From Runella sp. (GTDB lineage Bacteria > Bacteroidota > Bacteroidia > Cytophagales > Spirosomataceae), in contig NZ_JAIXST010000322.1 in the NCBI RefSeq assembly GCF_027484545.1, positions 1 to 64,000 of the forward strand: a DNA stretch of 64,000 nt, in the 5' to 3' direction. Positions 53,312 through 62,305 of this stretch are shown in pieces (the first letter of the stretch is position 1; every line of letters starts with the position of its first letter). A program made the position numbers and the translations under genes. A model generated the notes under the pieces. That model saw only the letters and a list, made by a program, of their open reading frames with translations, searched no databases and was not told the DNA's origin.

Positions 53312-54145
53312 ATGGAAAAGAAGGCTACATCTCCCGCACCGGCCAAGGCGGCCGCTCCAAAAAAATCAGCTGGTGGTCTTAACCCCATTCTGGTAATTCC
53401 TGTTTTATTAGTAATCGGTCTTTTGGCGTACAATTTCATTTGCGGTGACGCCAGTCACTTCGTAGATGGAGATCATGAAAAAGGACCAAAGTCCGGTGAT
53501 TATTTCGGTATCGTTTATGAAGGGGGACCTATCGTACCGTTGTTGTTTACCTGTTTTTTAACAGTATTAGTTTTCTCAATTGAGCGTTTTTTCATTCTTG
53601 GACGTGCAAATGGTTCGGGTTCGATTGATGAGTTTGTTCGTAAAATTAAAAGCCTTCTTGACAAAAACGACGTTGAAGCTGCTGTTAAAGAATGTGACAA
53701 ACAAAAAGGTTCAGTAGGAAACGTTGTGAAAACAGCTCTCCACAAGTTCATCGAGCTTCGTAGTGAAACTGAATTAACAAAAGATCAAAAATTGGCAGCT
53801 CTTCAGAAAGAAGTAGAAGAAGCTACCAGCCTTGAGCTTCCCATGCTTGAGAAAAACTTAACCATCATCGCTACCTTGGCGTCAGTTTCTACATTGACTG
53901 CACTTTTAGGTACGGTATTGGGTATGATTCGTGCCTTTGCCGCTATGGGTAACACAGGTGCTCCTGATACAGGTGCTCTTGCAACGGGTATCTCAGAAGC
54001 CCTTGTAAACACAGCTCTCGGTATTGGTACTGCAGCTATCGCGACCATCATGTATAGCTATTTTACCAGCCGTATTGATACGTTAACTTACAAAATTGAC
54101 GAAATCGGGTTGAGCATTCAGCAAAATTTCTCGGCTCATAACTAG
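53312..54145 (+). CDS. exbB: MotA/TolQ/ExbB proton channel family protein
   Basis: 277 aa. An Ala/Lys/Pro-rich N terminus (EKKATSPAPAKAAAPKKSAG) precedes a first membrane helix (NPILVIPVLLVIGLLAYNFI). A second helix (IVPLLFTCFLTVLVFSIERF) leads into a cytoplasmic helical domain, followed by two long pore helices (LTIIATLASVSTLTALLGTV, LGMIRAFAAMG and ALVNTALGIGTAAIATIMYS) that hold the family signature. With ExbD it forms the proton-driven motor energising TonB. It heads a seven-gene plus-strand series. Confidence 0.94.
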   Translation: MEKKATSPAPAKAAAPKKSAGGLNPILVIPVLLVIGLLAYNFICGDASHFVDGDHEKGPKSGDYFGIVYEGGPIVPLLFTCFLTVLVFSIERFFILGRANGSGSIDEFVRKIKSLLDKNDVEAAVKECDKQKGSVGNVVKTALHKFIELRSETELTKDQKLAALQKEVEEATSLELPMLEKNLTIIATLASVSTLTALLGTVLGMIRAFAAMGNTGAPDTGALATGISEALVNTALGIGTAAIATIMYSYFTSRIDTLTYKIDEIGLSIQQNFSAHN

Positions 54146-54250
54146 TGAGCTAACAAAGTAAATATGATATATAAAAAAATTATATATAAATATTTGCTTT
54201 GTATTTGTTTGTGTTCTACATTTGTATAGTCAATTAAACCATAACGTATT

Positions 54251-54880
54251 ATGCCTGCTATAAAACCCAAACGGAATTATCCGATGATGGACATGACGGC
54301 GATGTGCGACGTGGCTTTCCTGCTTCTGACCTTCTTTATCTTGACGGCTCAGTTCAAAGCACAGGATGCTGCAACCATCGAAACGCCTTCGTCTATCTCT
54401 GCGATTAAAGTTCCGGACAAGGATATTATGATTATCAGCATCGGTAAGGACGGCAAAGTTTATTTTGGGGTTGACAATCAGCAAACGCGCCTTGCGATGC
54501 TTGAGAACATCACCCAAACCGAAGGTGTTCAGTTTACTGATAAGCAGAAGAAAATGTTCTCTCTGCAAGCCAACTTTGGTGTTCCTATCCGTGGTTTGTC
54601 TCAATGGCTACAGGCAGGAATTGTCAATCCTGACAAAATGAAGGAAATAGTCCAACCTGGTATCCCAACCGATTCAACCGCGCAAAACGAGTTAGCCAAG
54701 TGGATTTATCAAGCCCGCCGCGCTAATAATTTGCTTCGTATCGCTATCAAAGGTGACAACGTAGCTAAGTTCCCGGTTTTCAAAGATGTAATGGCGTCTT
54801 TGCAAGCTCAGAACATCAATAAATTTAACTTGATTACCGGGACAGAGGCTCCGCCTGCGGGTTGGAGTTCTGATAAGTAG
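54251..54880 (+). CDS. exbD: Biopolymer transport protein ExbD (first copy)
   Basis: 209 aa. The membrane helix MTAMCDVAFLLLTFFILTAQ holds the essential proton-carrying aspartate. It is preceded by a short basic N terminus (PAIKPKRNYPMM) and followed by a periplasmic domain larger than that of E. coli ExbD (141 aa), including an Ala/Gln-rich insert. It lies 105 bases after exbB. It differs clearly from the second copy downstream, so the motor may be a heteromeric ExbB-ExbD1-ExbD2 complex, as known in Flavobacterium and Xanthomonas. Confidence 0.92.
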   Translation: MPAIKPKRNYPMMDMTAMCDVAFLLLTFFILTAQFKAQDAATIETPSSISAIKVPDKDIMIISIGKDGKVYFGVDNQQTRLAMLENITQTEGVQFTDKQKKMFSLQANFGVPIRGLSQWLQAGIVNPDKMKEIVQPGIPTDSTAQNELAKWIYQARRANNLLRIAIKGDNVAKFPVFKDVMASLQAQNINKFNLITGTEAPPAGWSSDK

Positions 54881-54917
54881 TCATCGTACATTGTTTCACT
54901 ATTAACATTTTAAAGAA

Positions 54918-55481
54918 ATGTCAGAAATAGCACAAGGCGGTGGTGGCGGACACGGTGATAAGAAAGTCCGCAGTAAGAAAGCCTCAACGCGTGTAGATAT
55001 GACCCCGATGGTGGACTTGGGCTTCCTGCTCATTACGTTCTTCATCTTGGCCACAACGCTTAGCAAGCCCTCGTCCATGTCATTGGCCGTACCTGATAAG
55101 CAAACAGAAAAGCAAGAAACAGAGCCTTTAAAAGCATCCAAAGTACTGACTTTGTTTTTAGGTAAAGACAATACAGTATGGGCGCTTGACCGGCTCGCAG
55201 CAGATGACGACAAAGCTAAAACAGACCTAAAGAAAGTTGCTTACGGTCCTGATTTGCGCACTCTTATTTTTCAATCGCAGGCACAGGTCGATCGCGAACA
55301 TGGAAAAGACGAGAAAGGTTTAAGTCAGTTTGTGTGCGTCATTAAACCTTTAAATACCAGTACCTACAAAAATGTTGTAGATGTACTTGATGAAATGACG
55401 GTAACCAAAAGTAAACGATACGCGCTGGTAGATGCGCTCACAACCAGCGAGAAAGAACTTTTAGGTGATAAAGCGAATTAA
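54918..55481 (+). CDS. exbD: Biopolymer transport protein ExbD (second copy)
   Basis: 187 aa. A Gly/His/Lys-rich N terminus (SEIAQGGGGGHGDKKVRSKK) is followed by RVDMTPMVDLGFLLITFFIL, with the conserved aspartate in the single membrane helix, and a periplasmic domain ending in ALTTSEKELLGDKAN. It starts 37 bases after the first exbD and ends 23 bases before tonB, so it is part of the same operon. Confidence 0.92.
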   Translation: MSEIAQGGGGGHGDKKVRSKKASTRVDMTPMVDLGFLLITFFILATTLSKPSSMSLAVPDKQTEKQETEPLKASKVLTLFLGKDNTVWALDRLAADDDKAKTDLKKVAYGPDLRTLIFQSQAQVDREHGKDEKGLSQFVCVIKPLNTSTYKNVVDVLDEMTVTKSKRYALVDALTTSEKELLGDKAN

Positions 55482-55504
55482 CGTAATCAAATTAACCAAA
55501 CGCA

Positions 55505-56332
55505 ATGGCTGAAACTAAAGCATCCGCGATGACGCTCGATGACATAGTATTCGAGAATCGCAATAAAGCGTATGGTGCGTATGACCTGAGAAAATCCTAT
55601 CGCCCAACGCTTACCAAATCCATGCTGATTGGTGGTGCGCTGTTTCTATTAGCGATGCTTTCTCCGGCCCTCATCAGTCTGATTCCTTCGCAAGAGCAGG
55701 AATTGAACATGTCCGAAGTGGACTTGATGAAACTACCGCCACCGCCGATTGACCCTAACGAACCACCGCCGCCGCCGCCACCACCAGTGGAGCTGCCTAA
55801 AGTGGCCACCATCAAATTCCTTCCTCCCGAAGTGAAGAAAGATGAAGAAGTACCTGAAGAAACTCCTCCACCGGTTGTGGAAGAATTGGAGAAAGCAGTT
55901 GTGGCTGACAAAACTCAGGAAGGTGATGAAAATGCTCAGGAAGCAATCATCGCTCCGGAAGAAACCGCTCCTGTAAAGGAAGAGGTGAAAGTTGTGGAAG
56001 CAGCCCCTGTGGAAGAACAAATTTTCCAAGTGGTGGAGCAAAACCCCGAATTCCCGGGTGGTTTAGGAGCATTAGGACAGTATTTAGGTAAAAATATCAA
56101 ATACCCTGCTGCTGCTTCGCGTGCCAACGTATCTGGTAAAGTGTTCTTAACATTTGTTGTTAATACGGACGGAAGTATTCAAGACGTATCTGTGCTTAAA
56201 GGTCTTGGCTTTGGCTGTGACGAAGAAGCTCTCCGGGTTGTGAAAGGTATGCCAAAATGGAAGCCGGGTAAACAATCAGGACGTAACGTTCGTGTAAAAT
56301 ATAATTTACCAGTTAGCTTCGTGTTGGAGTAG
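55505..56332 (+). CDS. tonB: TonB energy transducer
   Basis: 275 aa. The cytoplasmic N terminus resembles other Bacteroidota TonBs (DDIVFENRNKAYGAYDLRKS). One membrane helix follows (SMLIGGALFLLAMLSPALIS), then a periplasmic spacer with PPPPIDPNEPPPPPPPPVEL and an acidic Glu/Val/Pro-rich stretch. The C-terminal TonB fold is at residues ~185-275 (FPGGLGALGQYLGKNIKYPA, VFLTFVVNTDGSIQDVSVLK, MPKWKPGKQSGRNVRVKYNL). It transmits motor energy to TonB-dependent outer-membrane receptors. No receptor gene is adjacent. Confidence 0.93.
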   Translation: MAETKASAMTLDDIVFENRNKAYGAYDLRKSYRPTLTKSMLIGGALFLLAMLSPALISLIPSQEQELNMSEVDLMKLPPPPIDPNEPPPPPPPPVELPKVATIKFLPPEVKKDEEVPEETPPPVVEELEKAVVADKTQEGDENAQEAIIAPEETAPVKEEVKVVEAAPVEEQIFQVVEQNPEFPGGLGALGQYLGKNIKYPAAASRANVSGKVFLTFVVNTDGSIQDVSVLKGLGFGCDEEALRVVKGMPKWKPGKQSGRNVRVKYNLPVSFVLE

Positions 56333-56339
56333 TTAATGT

Positions 56340-56558
56340 ATGAAGCGTAAACCACTTCACCAGCAAATATCGGCTACGCTTTCGATGGCCATTGGGCTGG
56401 CATATTTAGGAGGAGGCCTCTTTTTAGTGGCCTCCTCCGCTACTTTTGGGATGTTACCTTCCGGGTTAATCAGATACCTGTTTGGAGGGATGCTGATTGT
56501 ATATGGCGGATATAGACTTTATCGTGGGTATAATCATTACAAAAGTGAAAATGAGTAA
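56340..56558 (+). CDS. Small two-helix membrane protein in the tonB operon
   Basis: 72 aa: a short basic N terminus (KRKPLHQQISATLSM), two hydrophobic segments (AIGLAYLGGGLFLVASSATF and LIRYLFGGMLIVYGGYRLYR) and a polar tail (YNHYKSENE). The ATG is 7 bases after tonB, and the 3' end overlaps the next start by 8 bases, so it is translationally coupled in the operon. No family with known function was recognised. Confidence 0.7.
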   Translation: MKRKPLHQQISATLSMAIGLAYLGGGLFLVASSATFGMLPSGLIRYLFGGMLIVYGGYRLYRGYNHYKSENE

Positions 56559-57483
56559 ATCCATCTTTTTTTACTTACTTGTAATTGTTTTAGGCAGTTT
56601 ATCCTCGTGCAAAAGACCTGAAGATTCAACGTCACATGGAAAGATAACCATTACGGCCGACGAATCACTGCAACCGATGGTGGAACAGTTATGCCAAGCC
56701 TATGAAGCTATCCACCCTGAAACAAGTTTCAAGGTACTTTACCGTCCCGAACAACAAGCTACCGCGGCTGTACTCAAAGACAGTTCGCGTTTGGCTTTTA
56801 TTACCCGAGAACTCACCTCTGACGAACAGAGAATGCTTACTTCAAAAGGGATTAGATATAATCCGCAATACATTGCCACCGATGGAGTGGCATTGCTTAC
56901 TAATCGGACCAATATAGATAGTCTAATAACATTAGAAGAATTGTCGAGCGTTTTTAAAGGGAAAACCAGAAACTGGAATCAATTAAAAAACGGGAATAAA
57001 AATAATGACATTGTATTAGTATTTGACAATGCGAACTCAAGTAATCTAAATTTTATAATGAAAAAATTTGGCCTGACTGACGTCAAAGGATTGAATATTT
57101 TTTCAGCAGGTTCAAACAAAAAAGTAATAGAGTATGTACGTGAGAATCCCAATGCCTTAGGGTTTATTGGGGTAAACTGGATTAGCGATGGAGACGTGCC
57201 ACTTACTGCAGAATTATCAAAAGGTTTGCGTGTAATGGGGGTTTCTGAAAAAGCGAACCCGACTAAAGAAGATTATTATCAGCCCTTCCAGCGAGATTTA
57301 AAATATAAGACATATCCACTCCATCGCAAAGTTTATGTCATTAACCGAGAGATGCACGCAGGGTTGGGGAGTGGAATGGTCAATTATATCATGCGGGATG
57401 TGGGAAGTTTAATTATCGAAAAATGTGGTCTTTGGCCCACAAAACCATTTAATCGGGAAGTAATTATAAAGAAAGACATATAA
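56551..57483 (+). CDS. PstS-like substrate-binding lipoprotein
   Basis: 310 aa from ATG 56551, giving a lipoprotein signal (FYLLVIVLGSLSSCKRPEDS, lipidated cysteine in SSC). The mature protein has a PstS-type periplasmic binding fold: ITITADESLQPMVEQLCQAY, LAFITRELTSDEQRM, VALLTNRTNIDSLITLEELS, VFKGKTRNWNQLKNGNKNND and GFIGVNWISDGD. PstS normally delivers phosphate to PstCAB, but no permease or ATPase genes are here. In this context it may bind a ligand for or modulate the TonB motor. It overlaps the preceding small membrane gene. Confidence 0.85.
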   Translation: MSKSIFFYLLVIVLGSLSSCKRPEDSTSHGKITITADESLQPMVEQLCQAYEAIHPETSFKVLYRPEQQATAAVLKDSSRLAFITRELTSDEQRMLTSKGIRYNPQYIATDGVALLTNRTNIDSLITLEELSSVFKGKTRNWNQLKNGNKNNDIVLVFDNANSSNLNFIMKKFGLTDVKGLNIFSAGSNKKVIEYVRENPNALGFIGVNWISDGDVPLTAELSKGLRVMGVSEKANPTKEDYYQPFQRDLKYKTYPLHRKVYVINREMHAGLGSGMVNYIMRDVGSLIIEKCGLWPTKPFNREVIIKKDI

Positions 57484-57509
57484 TTTTTTTCGGTTAAGAG
57501 ACAATTTCA

Positions 57510-57517
57510 TAGTTTTG
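57510..57517 (+). promoter_or_regulatory. Possible internal -7 box before the TPR gene
   Basis: TAGTTTTG in the 97-base spacer after the PstS-like gene. No TTG at -33, so support is weak. If active it would let the TPR gene be expressed on its own. Confidence 0.3.
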
Positions 57518-57580
57518 TTTCCCGTTTTTGAGTCACTAAATTTTTTCTAATATCACCCCACATTTTCAACCTACTGAAAG

Positions 57581-59362
57581 ATGAACATCAGATTCAAATC
57601 GTGGTTGGTAGCGTTTGCCGCAAGTGCGTTCGTTTACAGTCAGGCTTTTGCCCAGGACATTGCCACAGGTTTAAAACAACTGGAAGGTAACCAAGCATGT
57701 TTGGCTAAAGAAACCTTCGAAAAGTTAGCAACTGCCACACCCACTGCCGACAATCAATTTTATTTGGGCTATTTCTATCTTCGCACCAAGCAGGCAGATC
57801 TTGCCAAAGCTGCTTTTGAAAAAGGCTTTGCGGCCGACCCTAAAAACCCTCTCAGTAAAGTAGGGATGGGAGCAGTAGCTCTGGCGAAAGGTGATCGTAC
57901 CGGCGCGCAAACTATTTTTGCCGAAGTTCTTAAATCCACTAAGAATAAGAATTTGGATGTATTACAACGTATCAGTGAAGCTTATACGGGTTACGTAGTA
58001 ATAGATTCAATGAAACCCATTTATAAGACAACTGATCCTGCTCAGGCAATTGCGTTGGCTGATATAGCTATTGCACTTATGCTGAAAGGCGGTGCTAAAA
58101 ATCAGGAAGTCTATATGTCCAAAGGGGATGCATTTTACATTAAAGGAGAAGCCGGTCCTGCGGTCTCTGCTTATGAGGATGCCATTAATGCCAATCCAAG
58201 TTTGGGTAAAGCTTTTGCGAAAATTGCAAAAATTTATTGGGGCGGTCGTAACTATGAATTGGCACAGACCAATTTTAAAAAAGCAATTGAAGTAGACCCA
58301 GAGTATAGTCCCGCTAATAAAGAATATGCTGAGCTATATTTTTACGTTCGTCAGTATAAGCAGGCTTCAAAATACATGGATGCTTACATAGAGAAAATTG
58401 GAGCGTGTGCATCAGATGACGAAGTGCTTCGAAGTGCTCAATTTAACTTCGTAGCTGAGGAGTTTGCAAAAGTAAACACCAAAATCGCGAAGGTAATGAG
58501 CAGTGGCCGTACAAGCGATGTATTGTTTCGGATGCAGGGATGGGCTGCTTACAAAGAAAATCAGTACCCAAAGGCAATTGAAAACTTGAAGAAGTTTTTA
58601 CAGGCAGCTCCACAAAAGGCAATTGACAATGACTATCGTTATTTAGGAAACTCAATGTTGCGTATTTCTCCCGTTGATACTGCCTCTGCCATTGCTAATT
58701 TAGAAAAAGCTGCCGAAATTGATACAGTTGATAACGGTTATAAAGAAATTGCCGCATTCTATAATTCTGCTAAAGACTACGAAAAAGCAATCGTTTATTA
58801 TGACAAAGTAATCAAACGGGAAAAAAATCCAACAATGCAGGATTACGTAAATCTTTCGTTGCCAATTTACAACGTGGCTAACCGGCTTTTTCCTTCTGGA
58901 GCAGATTCATTAGCTATGCGCCAGAAAAAGCGTGACTACTTCATGAGAACTGATGAGTTATACAAAAAGATGATTGAACGGAAAGCAGATTATCTCTATG
59001 CACACGGTCAAAGAGCCAAAGCAAACTATTATGCTTACACACGTGAAGAAGCTATGGCAAACGGAATAGCAATTCCTCTCATGGAAAATTATGTTAAAAT
59101 GGCTGAAGCTGCTCCAATGGATGACGCTATAAAAGCAAACTTGAAGACCTTCTACCAAATCCTTGGTGCTTATAGCGTTATCACTTTGAAAGACGATACG
59201 AAAGCCAAAGAATGGTTTCAGAAATTATTAGGAATTGACCCGAGTAACAAAGTAGCGGATGATTTTTTGAACCCTAAACCAGAAGCTCCTGCGCCTGCTC
59301 AACCTGCGCCTAAAACACCGGCAAAGACTCCTGCAAAGCCCCCTGTGAAGAAAACAAGTTAG
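57581..59362 (+). CDS. Exported tetratricopeptide repeat protein
   Basis: 593 aa with a signal peptide (MNIRFKSWLVAFAASAFVYS, then QAFAQ). TPR motifs run through most of the protein (NQFYLGYFYLRTKQADLAKA, EVYMSKGDAFYIKGEAGPAV, KAFAKIAKIYWGGRNYELAQ, GYKEIAAFYNSAKDYEKAIV). It ends in a Pro/Ala/Lys-rich tail (PEAPAPAQPAPKTPAKTPAK). It is last in the exbB-exbD-exbD-tonB series and ends at a strong terminator. It is probably a periplasmic scaffold for the energy-transduction complex; the partner is not known. Confidence 0.88.
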   Translation: MNIRFKSWLVAFAASAFVYSQAFAQDIATGLKQLEGNQACLAKETFEKLATATPTADNQFYLGYFYLRTKQADLAKAAFEKGFAADPKNPLSKVGMGAVALAKGDRTGAQTIFAEVLKSTKNKNLDVLQRISEAYTGYVVIDSMKPIYKTTDPAQAIALADIAIALMLKGGAKNQEVYMSKGDAFYIKGEAGPAVSAYEDAINANPSLGKAFAKIAKIYWGGRNYELAQTNFKKAIEVDPEYSPANKEYAELYFYVRQYKQASKYMDAYIEKIGACASDDEVLRSAQFNFVAEEFAKVNTKIAKVMSSGRTSDVLFRMQGWAAYKENQYPKAIENLKKFLQAAPQKAIDNDYRYLGNSMLRISPVDTASAIANLEKAAEIDTVDNGYKEIAAFYNSAKDYEKAIVYYDKVIKREKNPTMQDYVNLSLPIYNVANRLFPSGADSLAMRQKKRDYFMRTDELYKKMIERKADYLYAHGQRAKANYYAYTREEAMANGIAIPLMENYVKMAEAAPMDDAIKANLKTFYQILGAYSVITLKDDTKAKEWFQKLLGIDPSNKVADDFLNPKPEAPAPAQPAPKTPAKTPAKPPVKKTS

Positions 59363-59384
59363 TGGTTGATAGTTGTTTGATAAT

Positions 59385-59422
59385 AAAAAAGCCTCCCGTT
59401 TTCAATGACGGGAGGCTTTTTT
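59385..59422. terminator. Bidirectional intrinsic terminator
   Basis: AAAAAAGCCTCCCGT (59385-59399) / ACGGGAGGCTTTTTT (59408-59422), perfect 15-bp stem, between convergent genes. Confidence 0.85.
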
Positions 59423-59437
59423 GTGGCGTTTTAGAAA

Positions 59438-59644
59438 CTAAAGAGCCAATTGCTGCCTACTGAAATACTGATGCAATACGAGGTGGTATTTGTCGCTGAA
59501 TTGCTCATAACACCAAGCTTTAAGCTGTTTAACTTCTTCGGGCAACAACACCTTTAGCGCTTTGCGCAATTCTTTCTCAAACAGTTTTTTGTCAAAACTA
59601 ACTTTCACAAGCACAGTCTTGAAAAATTCCAACATAGTTGCCAT
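59438..59644 (-). CDS. Small conserved-looking cytoplasmic protein of unknown function
   Basis: 68 aa: an amphipathic N terminus (ATMLEFFKTVLVKVSFDKKL) and a charged helical remainder (FEKELRKALKVLLPEEVKQL, KAWCYEQFSDKYHLVLHQYF). It has no membrane helix and one cysteine. It is supported by an ATG start, a bidirectional terminator 16 bases after its stop, and the lack of a better frame in the interval. No function can be proposed. Confidence 0.6.
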   Translation of the reverse strand: MATMLEFFKTVLVKVSFDKKLFEKELRKALKVLLPEEVKQLKAWCYEQFSDKYHLVLHQYFSRQQLAL

Positions 59645-59756
59645 AATAATTACGGGATTTTAAAGAACGCGTAAGAGGATGGGGACTTTACAAAATTAAC
59701 GTAATAGATTAAGGATTATATGCTAAGAGTCTGTTAATTTTGCATTAAATATAACG

Positions 59757-61166
59757 ATGAAAAATCACAATAGATATATACTTTTTTTGATTTTTTTTTG
59801 CACTATAACTGCACTCAAAGCGCAAGTTGCTCAAAACCCTTTTTCTATTGAGTTCAGCGGCACACAAATCACCCTTCAAGAGCCATTTACAGTCTCGGTC
59901 AAAGTAACCGGACTTGAGCAGGTTCCACTCATTTTTTTTCCAGATAATATAAAAAACTTCCAAAAACGAGAAAGTTCACGTTCAAGCCTTACCAGTAAAG
60001 TAGGAGGAACAACCGTAGTAAGCTATACGATTTCACAGAATTACTATCCAACCAAAACAGGAACGTTTAATACCGGCCCACTTGAAATTCTTGTCAATAA
60101 ACAGGTACTTCGTTCTGAAGGGACTTCTATAACGGTAGAAAAGGCAACAGAATTAGTTGAAGAATCCGAAACAGTTACAGAGTTAACTCCTGAATTGCAA
60201 AATGAGGCCAACGAAGGGGCATTTTTAGCTGTCAGTGTCAGTAAAAGGCGGGTGTACGTAGAGGAAGGATTTAATTTAAGGCTATCGTTGCTAGTATCGG
60301 AAAACAATGCCACAGAAATGGACTTTTATGAGGTAGAAAAACAATTGGAACAACTATTGAAAGTCCTTAAACCGGCCAATTGTTGGGAAGAAAGTTTCGG
60401 GATACAGGAAATCCCCGCTATCCCTATTACAATCGGAGGGAAAAGTTTTACCGAATACCGTATTTACCAAGCTTCCTTTTTCCCGCTGAATAACCAGTCA
60501 ATTCAGATTCCTGCTGTGAAATTGACTATGAAAGTAATGCCAAAAATGGAACAAGAAACGGCAAGCGTAACACTGCAAACATTTATTTCCAAACCTTTAA
60601 CTATTACCGTGGTTGACCTTCCCCCTCATCCGCTTCGCAACCAGGTACTGGTTGGAAATTTTCGATTGGAAGAAAAAATCAGCAACAATCAACTGGAGAC
60701 AGGTAAAAGCTACCGTTATGACTTCAAGATTATAGGGGAAGGAAATATTCAATCCATTCGGGAACCGACATTTACAAATAATGCTTTATTTGATGTATAT
60801 CCTCCTGATATTGAAAACAATGTATTGCGACAGAAAAGTCGAATAGGTGGTGACAAAACATTCAGATACCAAATTATCCCTAAACAAAATGGGAGTTTTG
60901 TGTTAGACAACATGATTTTCTGGGTGTATTTCAACCCTCAAAAGCAAATGTATGATACATTGCACTCAACGTTAAAACTTACTATAAAAGGCGAAAATAT
61001 AAGGAGTACACAATTGGCTTTGTCGGAGTCAGAATCAGTCTATACGGGTATAGAACATTGGGATACCACTAAATTAGTTATTGATTATCAAACGATTATT
61101 CGCAACATTGCCAATGTTTTAGTCATCATCATGTTGGTCGGAATGATTTTTATTTTTAAGAAGTAA
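59757..61166 (+). CDS. BatD-like (BatD/oxygen tolerance) protein
   Basis: 469 aa with a signal peptide ([15 protein letters not shown]) and one C-terminal membrane helix ([20 protein letters not shown]). Several Ig-like beta domains lie between; [40 protein letters not shown] and [20 protein letters not shown] correspond to the start of Bacteroides BatD. BatD usually sits with BatA/B/C (vWA and TPR proteins) and MoxR. Here none of these is adjacent, and the protein is shorter than the ~590 aa I expect, so it is an orphan member. Its stop overlaps the aroC start (TAATG). Confidence 0.82.
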   Translation: MKNHNRYILFLIFFCTITALKAQVAQNPFSIEFSGTQITLQEPFTVSVKVTGLEQVPLIFFPDNIKNFQKRESSRSSLTSKVGGTTVVSYTISQNYYPTKTGTFNTGPLEILVNKQVLRSEGTSITVEKATELVEESETVTELTPELQNEANEGAFLAVSVSKRRVYVEEGFNLRLSLLVSENNATEMDFYEVEKQLEQLLKVLKPANCWEESFGIQEIPAIPITIGGKSFTEYRIYQASFFPLNNQSIQIPAVKLTMKVMPKMEQETASVTLQTFISKPLTITVVDLPPHPLRNQVLVGNFRLEEKISNNQLETGKSYRYDFKIIGEGNIQSIREPTFTNNALFDVYPPDIENNVLRQKSRIGGDKTFRYQIIPKQNGSFVLDNMIFWVYFNPQKQMYDTLHSTLKLTIKGENIRSTQLALSESESVYTGIEHWDTTKLVIDYQTIIRNIANVLVIIMLVGMIFIFKK

Positions 61167-62248
61167 TGAGCAGTACTTACGGAAAAATTTTCAAAATCGC
61201 TACTTTCGGCGAATCACACGGAGCTGCCATAGGGGTAGTGGTGGACGGCTGCCCTGCTGGGGTAGCTTTTGATTTAGATTTTATTCAACAGGAATTGGAT
61301 CGTCGCAAACCCGGGCAGTCGCGCATCACGACCCAGCGCAAAGAAGCCGATAGCGTACAGGTATTATCGGGGGTTTTTGAAGATAAAACAACCGGAACTC
61401 CTATCGCTATGGTCATTTGGAACGAAGACCAACGAAGTAAAGATTATTCGCATATTGCCCAACAATATCGTCCCTCACACGCTGATTATACCTATCAAGT
61501 CAAATACGGCGTACGCGATTACCGAGGCGGTGGGCGCAGTTCTGCCCGCGAAACCGCGGCTCGTGTGGCGGCAGGAGCATTGGCAAAATTGGTACTGAAA
61601 GAGGTAGGGGTAACTATACAGGCGTATGTCTCGCAAGTCGGGAAGTTAAAATTGCAAAAAGAATACCAAGAACTTGACCTGTCACTGACAGATTCAAATG
61701 CCGTTCGTTGCCCTGACCCCGACATGGCCTCCGAGATGTTTGACTACATCGATGATATTCGTAAACAGGGCGACTCCATTGGCGGTGTTGTGAGTTGTGT
61801 CGTCACAGGCACGCCCGTAGGATGGGGAGAACCTGTTTTTGATAAACTCCATGCGGAGTTAGGCAAAGCCATGCTAAGTATTAATGCTGTTAAAGGTTTT
61901 GAATACGGAAGTGGATTTGCAGGCGTAGAACTTCAGGGCTCTGCACATAACGATGCTTTCTTTACTGATGAAACAGGTCATGTCAGAACACGTACCAATC
62001 ATTCAGGTGGGATTCAGGGAGGTATTTCAAATGGAGAAGATATTTTCTTTCGCGTAGCCTTTAAGCCCGTTGCCACTATTATGCAAGGTCAGGAAAGCGT
62101 AAACCAAGAAGGAGAAACAATAACGGTACAGGGCAAAGGAAGACACGACCCATGTGTGTTGCCACGAGCTGTACCCATTGTGGAAGCAATGGCGGCATTG
62201 GTTTTAGTTGATTTCTATTTGCGTGATAGGACTATTCGGCAGGCGTAA
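61166..62248 (+). CDS. aroC: Chorismate synthase
   Basis: 360 aa, normal length. It opens [20 protein letters not shown] and contains the FMN-binding signatures [38 protein letters not shown] and [20 protein letters not shown], and the C-terminal [20 protein letters not shown]. It makes chorismate from EPSP with reduced FMN. The start codon overlaps the BatD stop by one base, an unusual partner likely giving translational coupling. Confidence 0.96.
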   Translation: MSSTYGKIFKIATFGESHGAAIGVVVDGCPAGVAFDLDFIQQELDRRKPGQSRITTQRKEADSVQVLSGVFEDKTTGTPIAMVIWNEDQRSKDYSHIAQQYRPSHADYTYQVKYGVRDYRGGGRSSARETAARVAAGALAKLVLKEVGVTIQAYVSQVGKLKLQKEYQELDLSLTDSNAVRCPDPDMASEMFDYIDDIRKQGDSIGGVVSCVVTGTPVGWGEPVFDKLHAELGKAMLSINAVKGFEYGSGFAGVELQGSAHNDAFFTDETGHVRTRTNHSGGIQGGISNGEDIFFRVAFKPVATIMQGQESVNQEGETITVQGKGRHDPCVLPRAVPIVEAMAALVLVDFYLRDRTIRQA

Positions 62249-62280
62249 TTTGATTTTAGCCTTATTTTTTATTAAATTTG
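62249..62280 (+). promoter_or_regulatory. Predicted Bacteroidota-type promoter for dnaN
   Basis: TTTG (62249-62252), 20 bases, TAAATTTG (62273-62280): a complete consensus match. The predicted start at about 62287 gives a leader of roughly 20 bases before the dnaN ATG. It begins directly after the aroC stop. Confidence 0.75.
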
Positions 62281-62305
62281 TTGTTTAATAAACATATTTT
62301 GCGCT

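Noticed and set aside
55597-56127. Minus-strand frames rich in Ser/Gly opposite tonB
   Set aside because: Their low complexity is the complement of the Pro-rich TonB spacer; the plus-strand protein has clear TonB domains.
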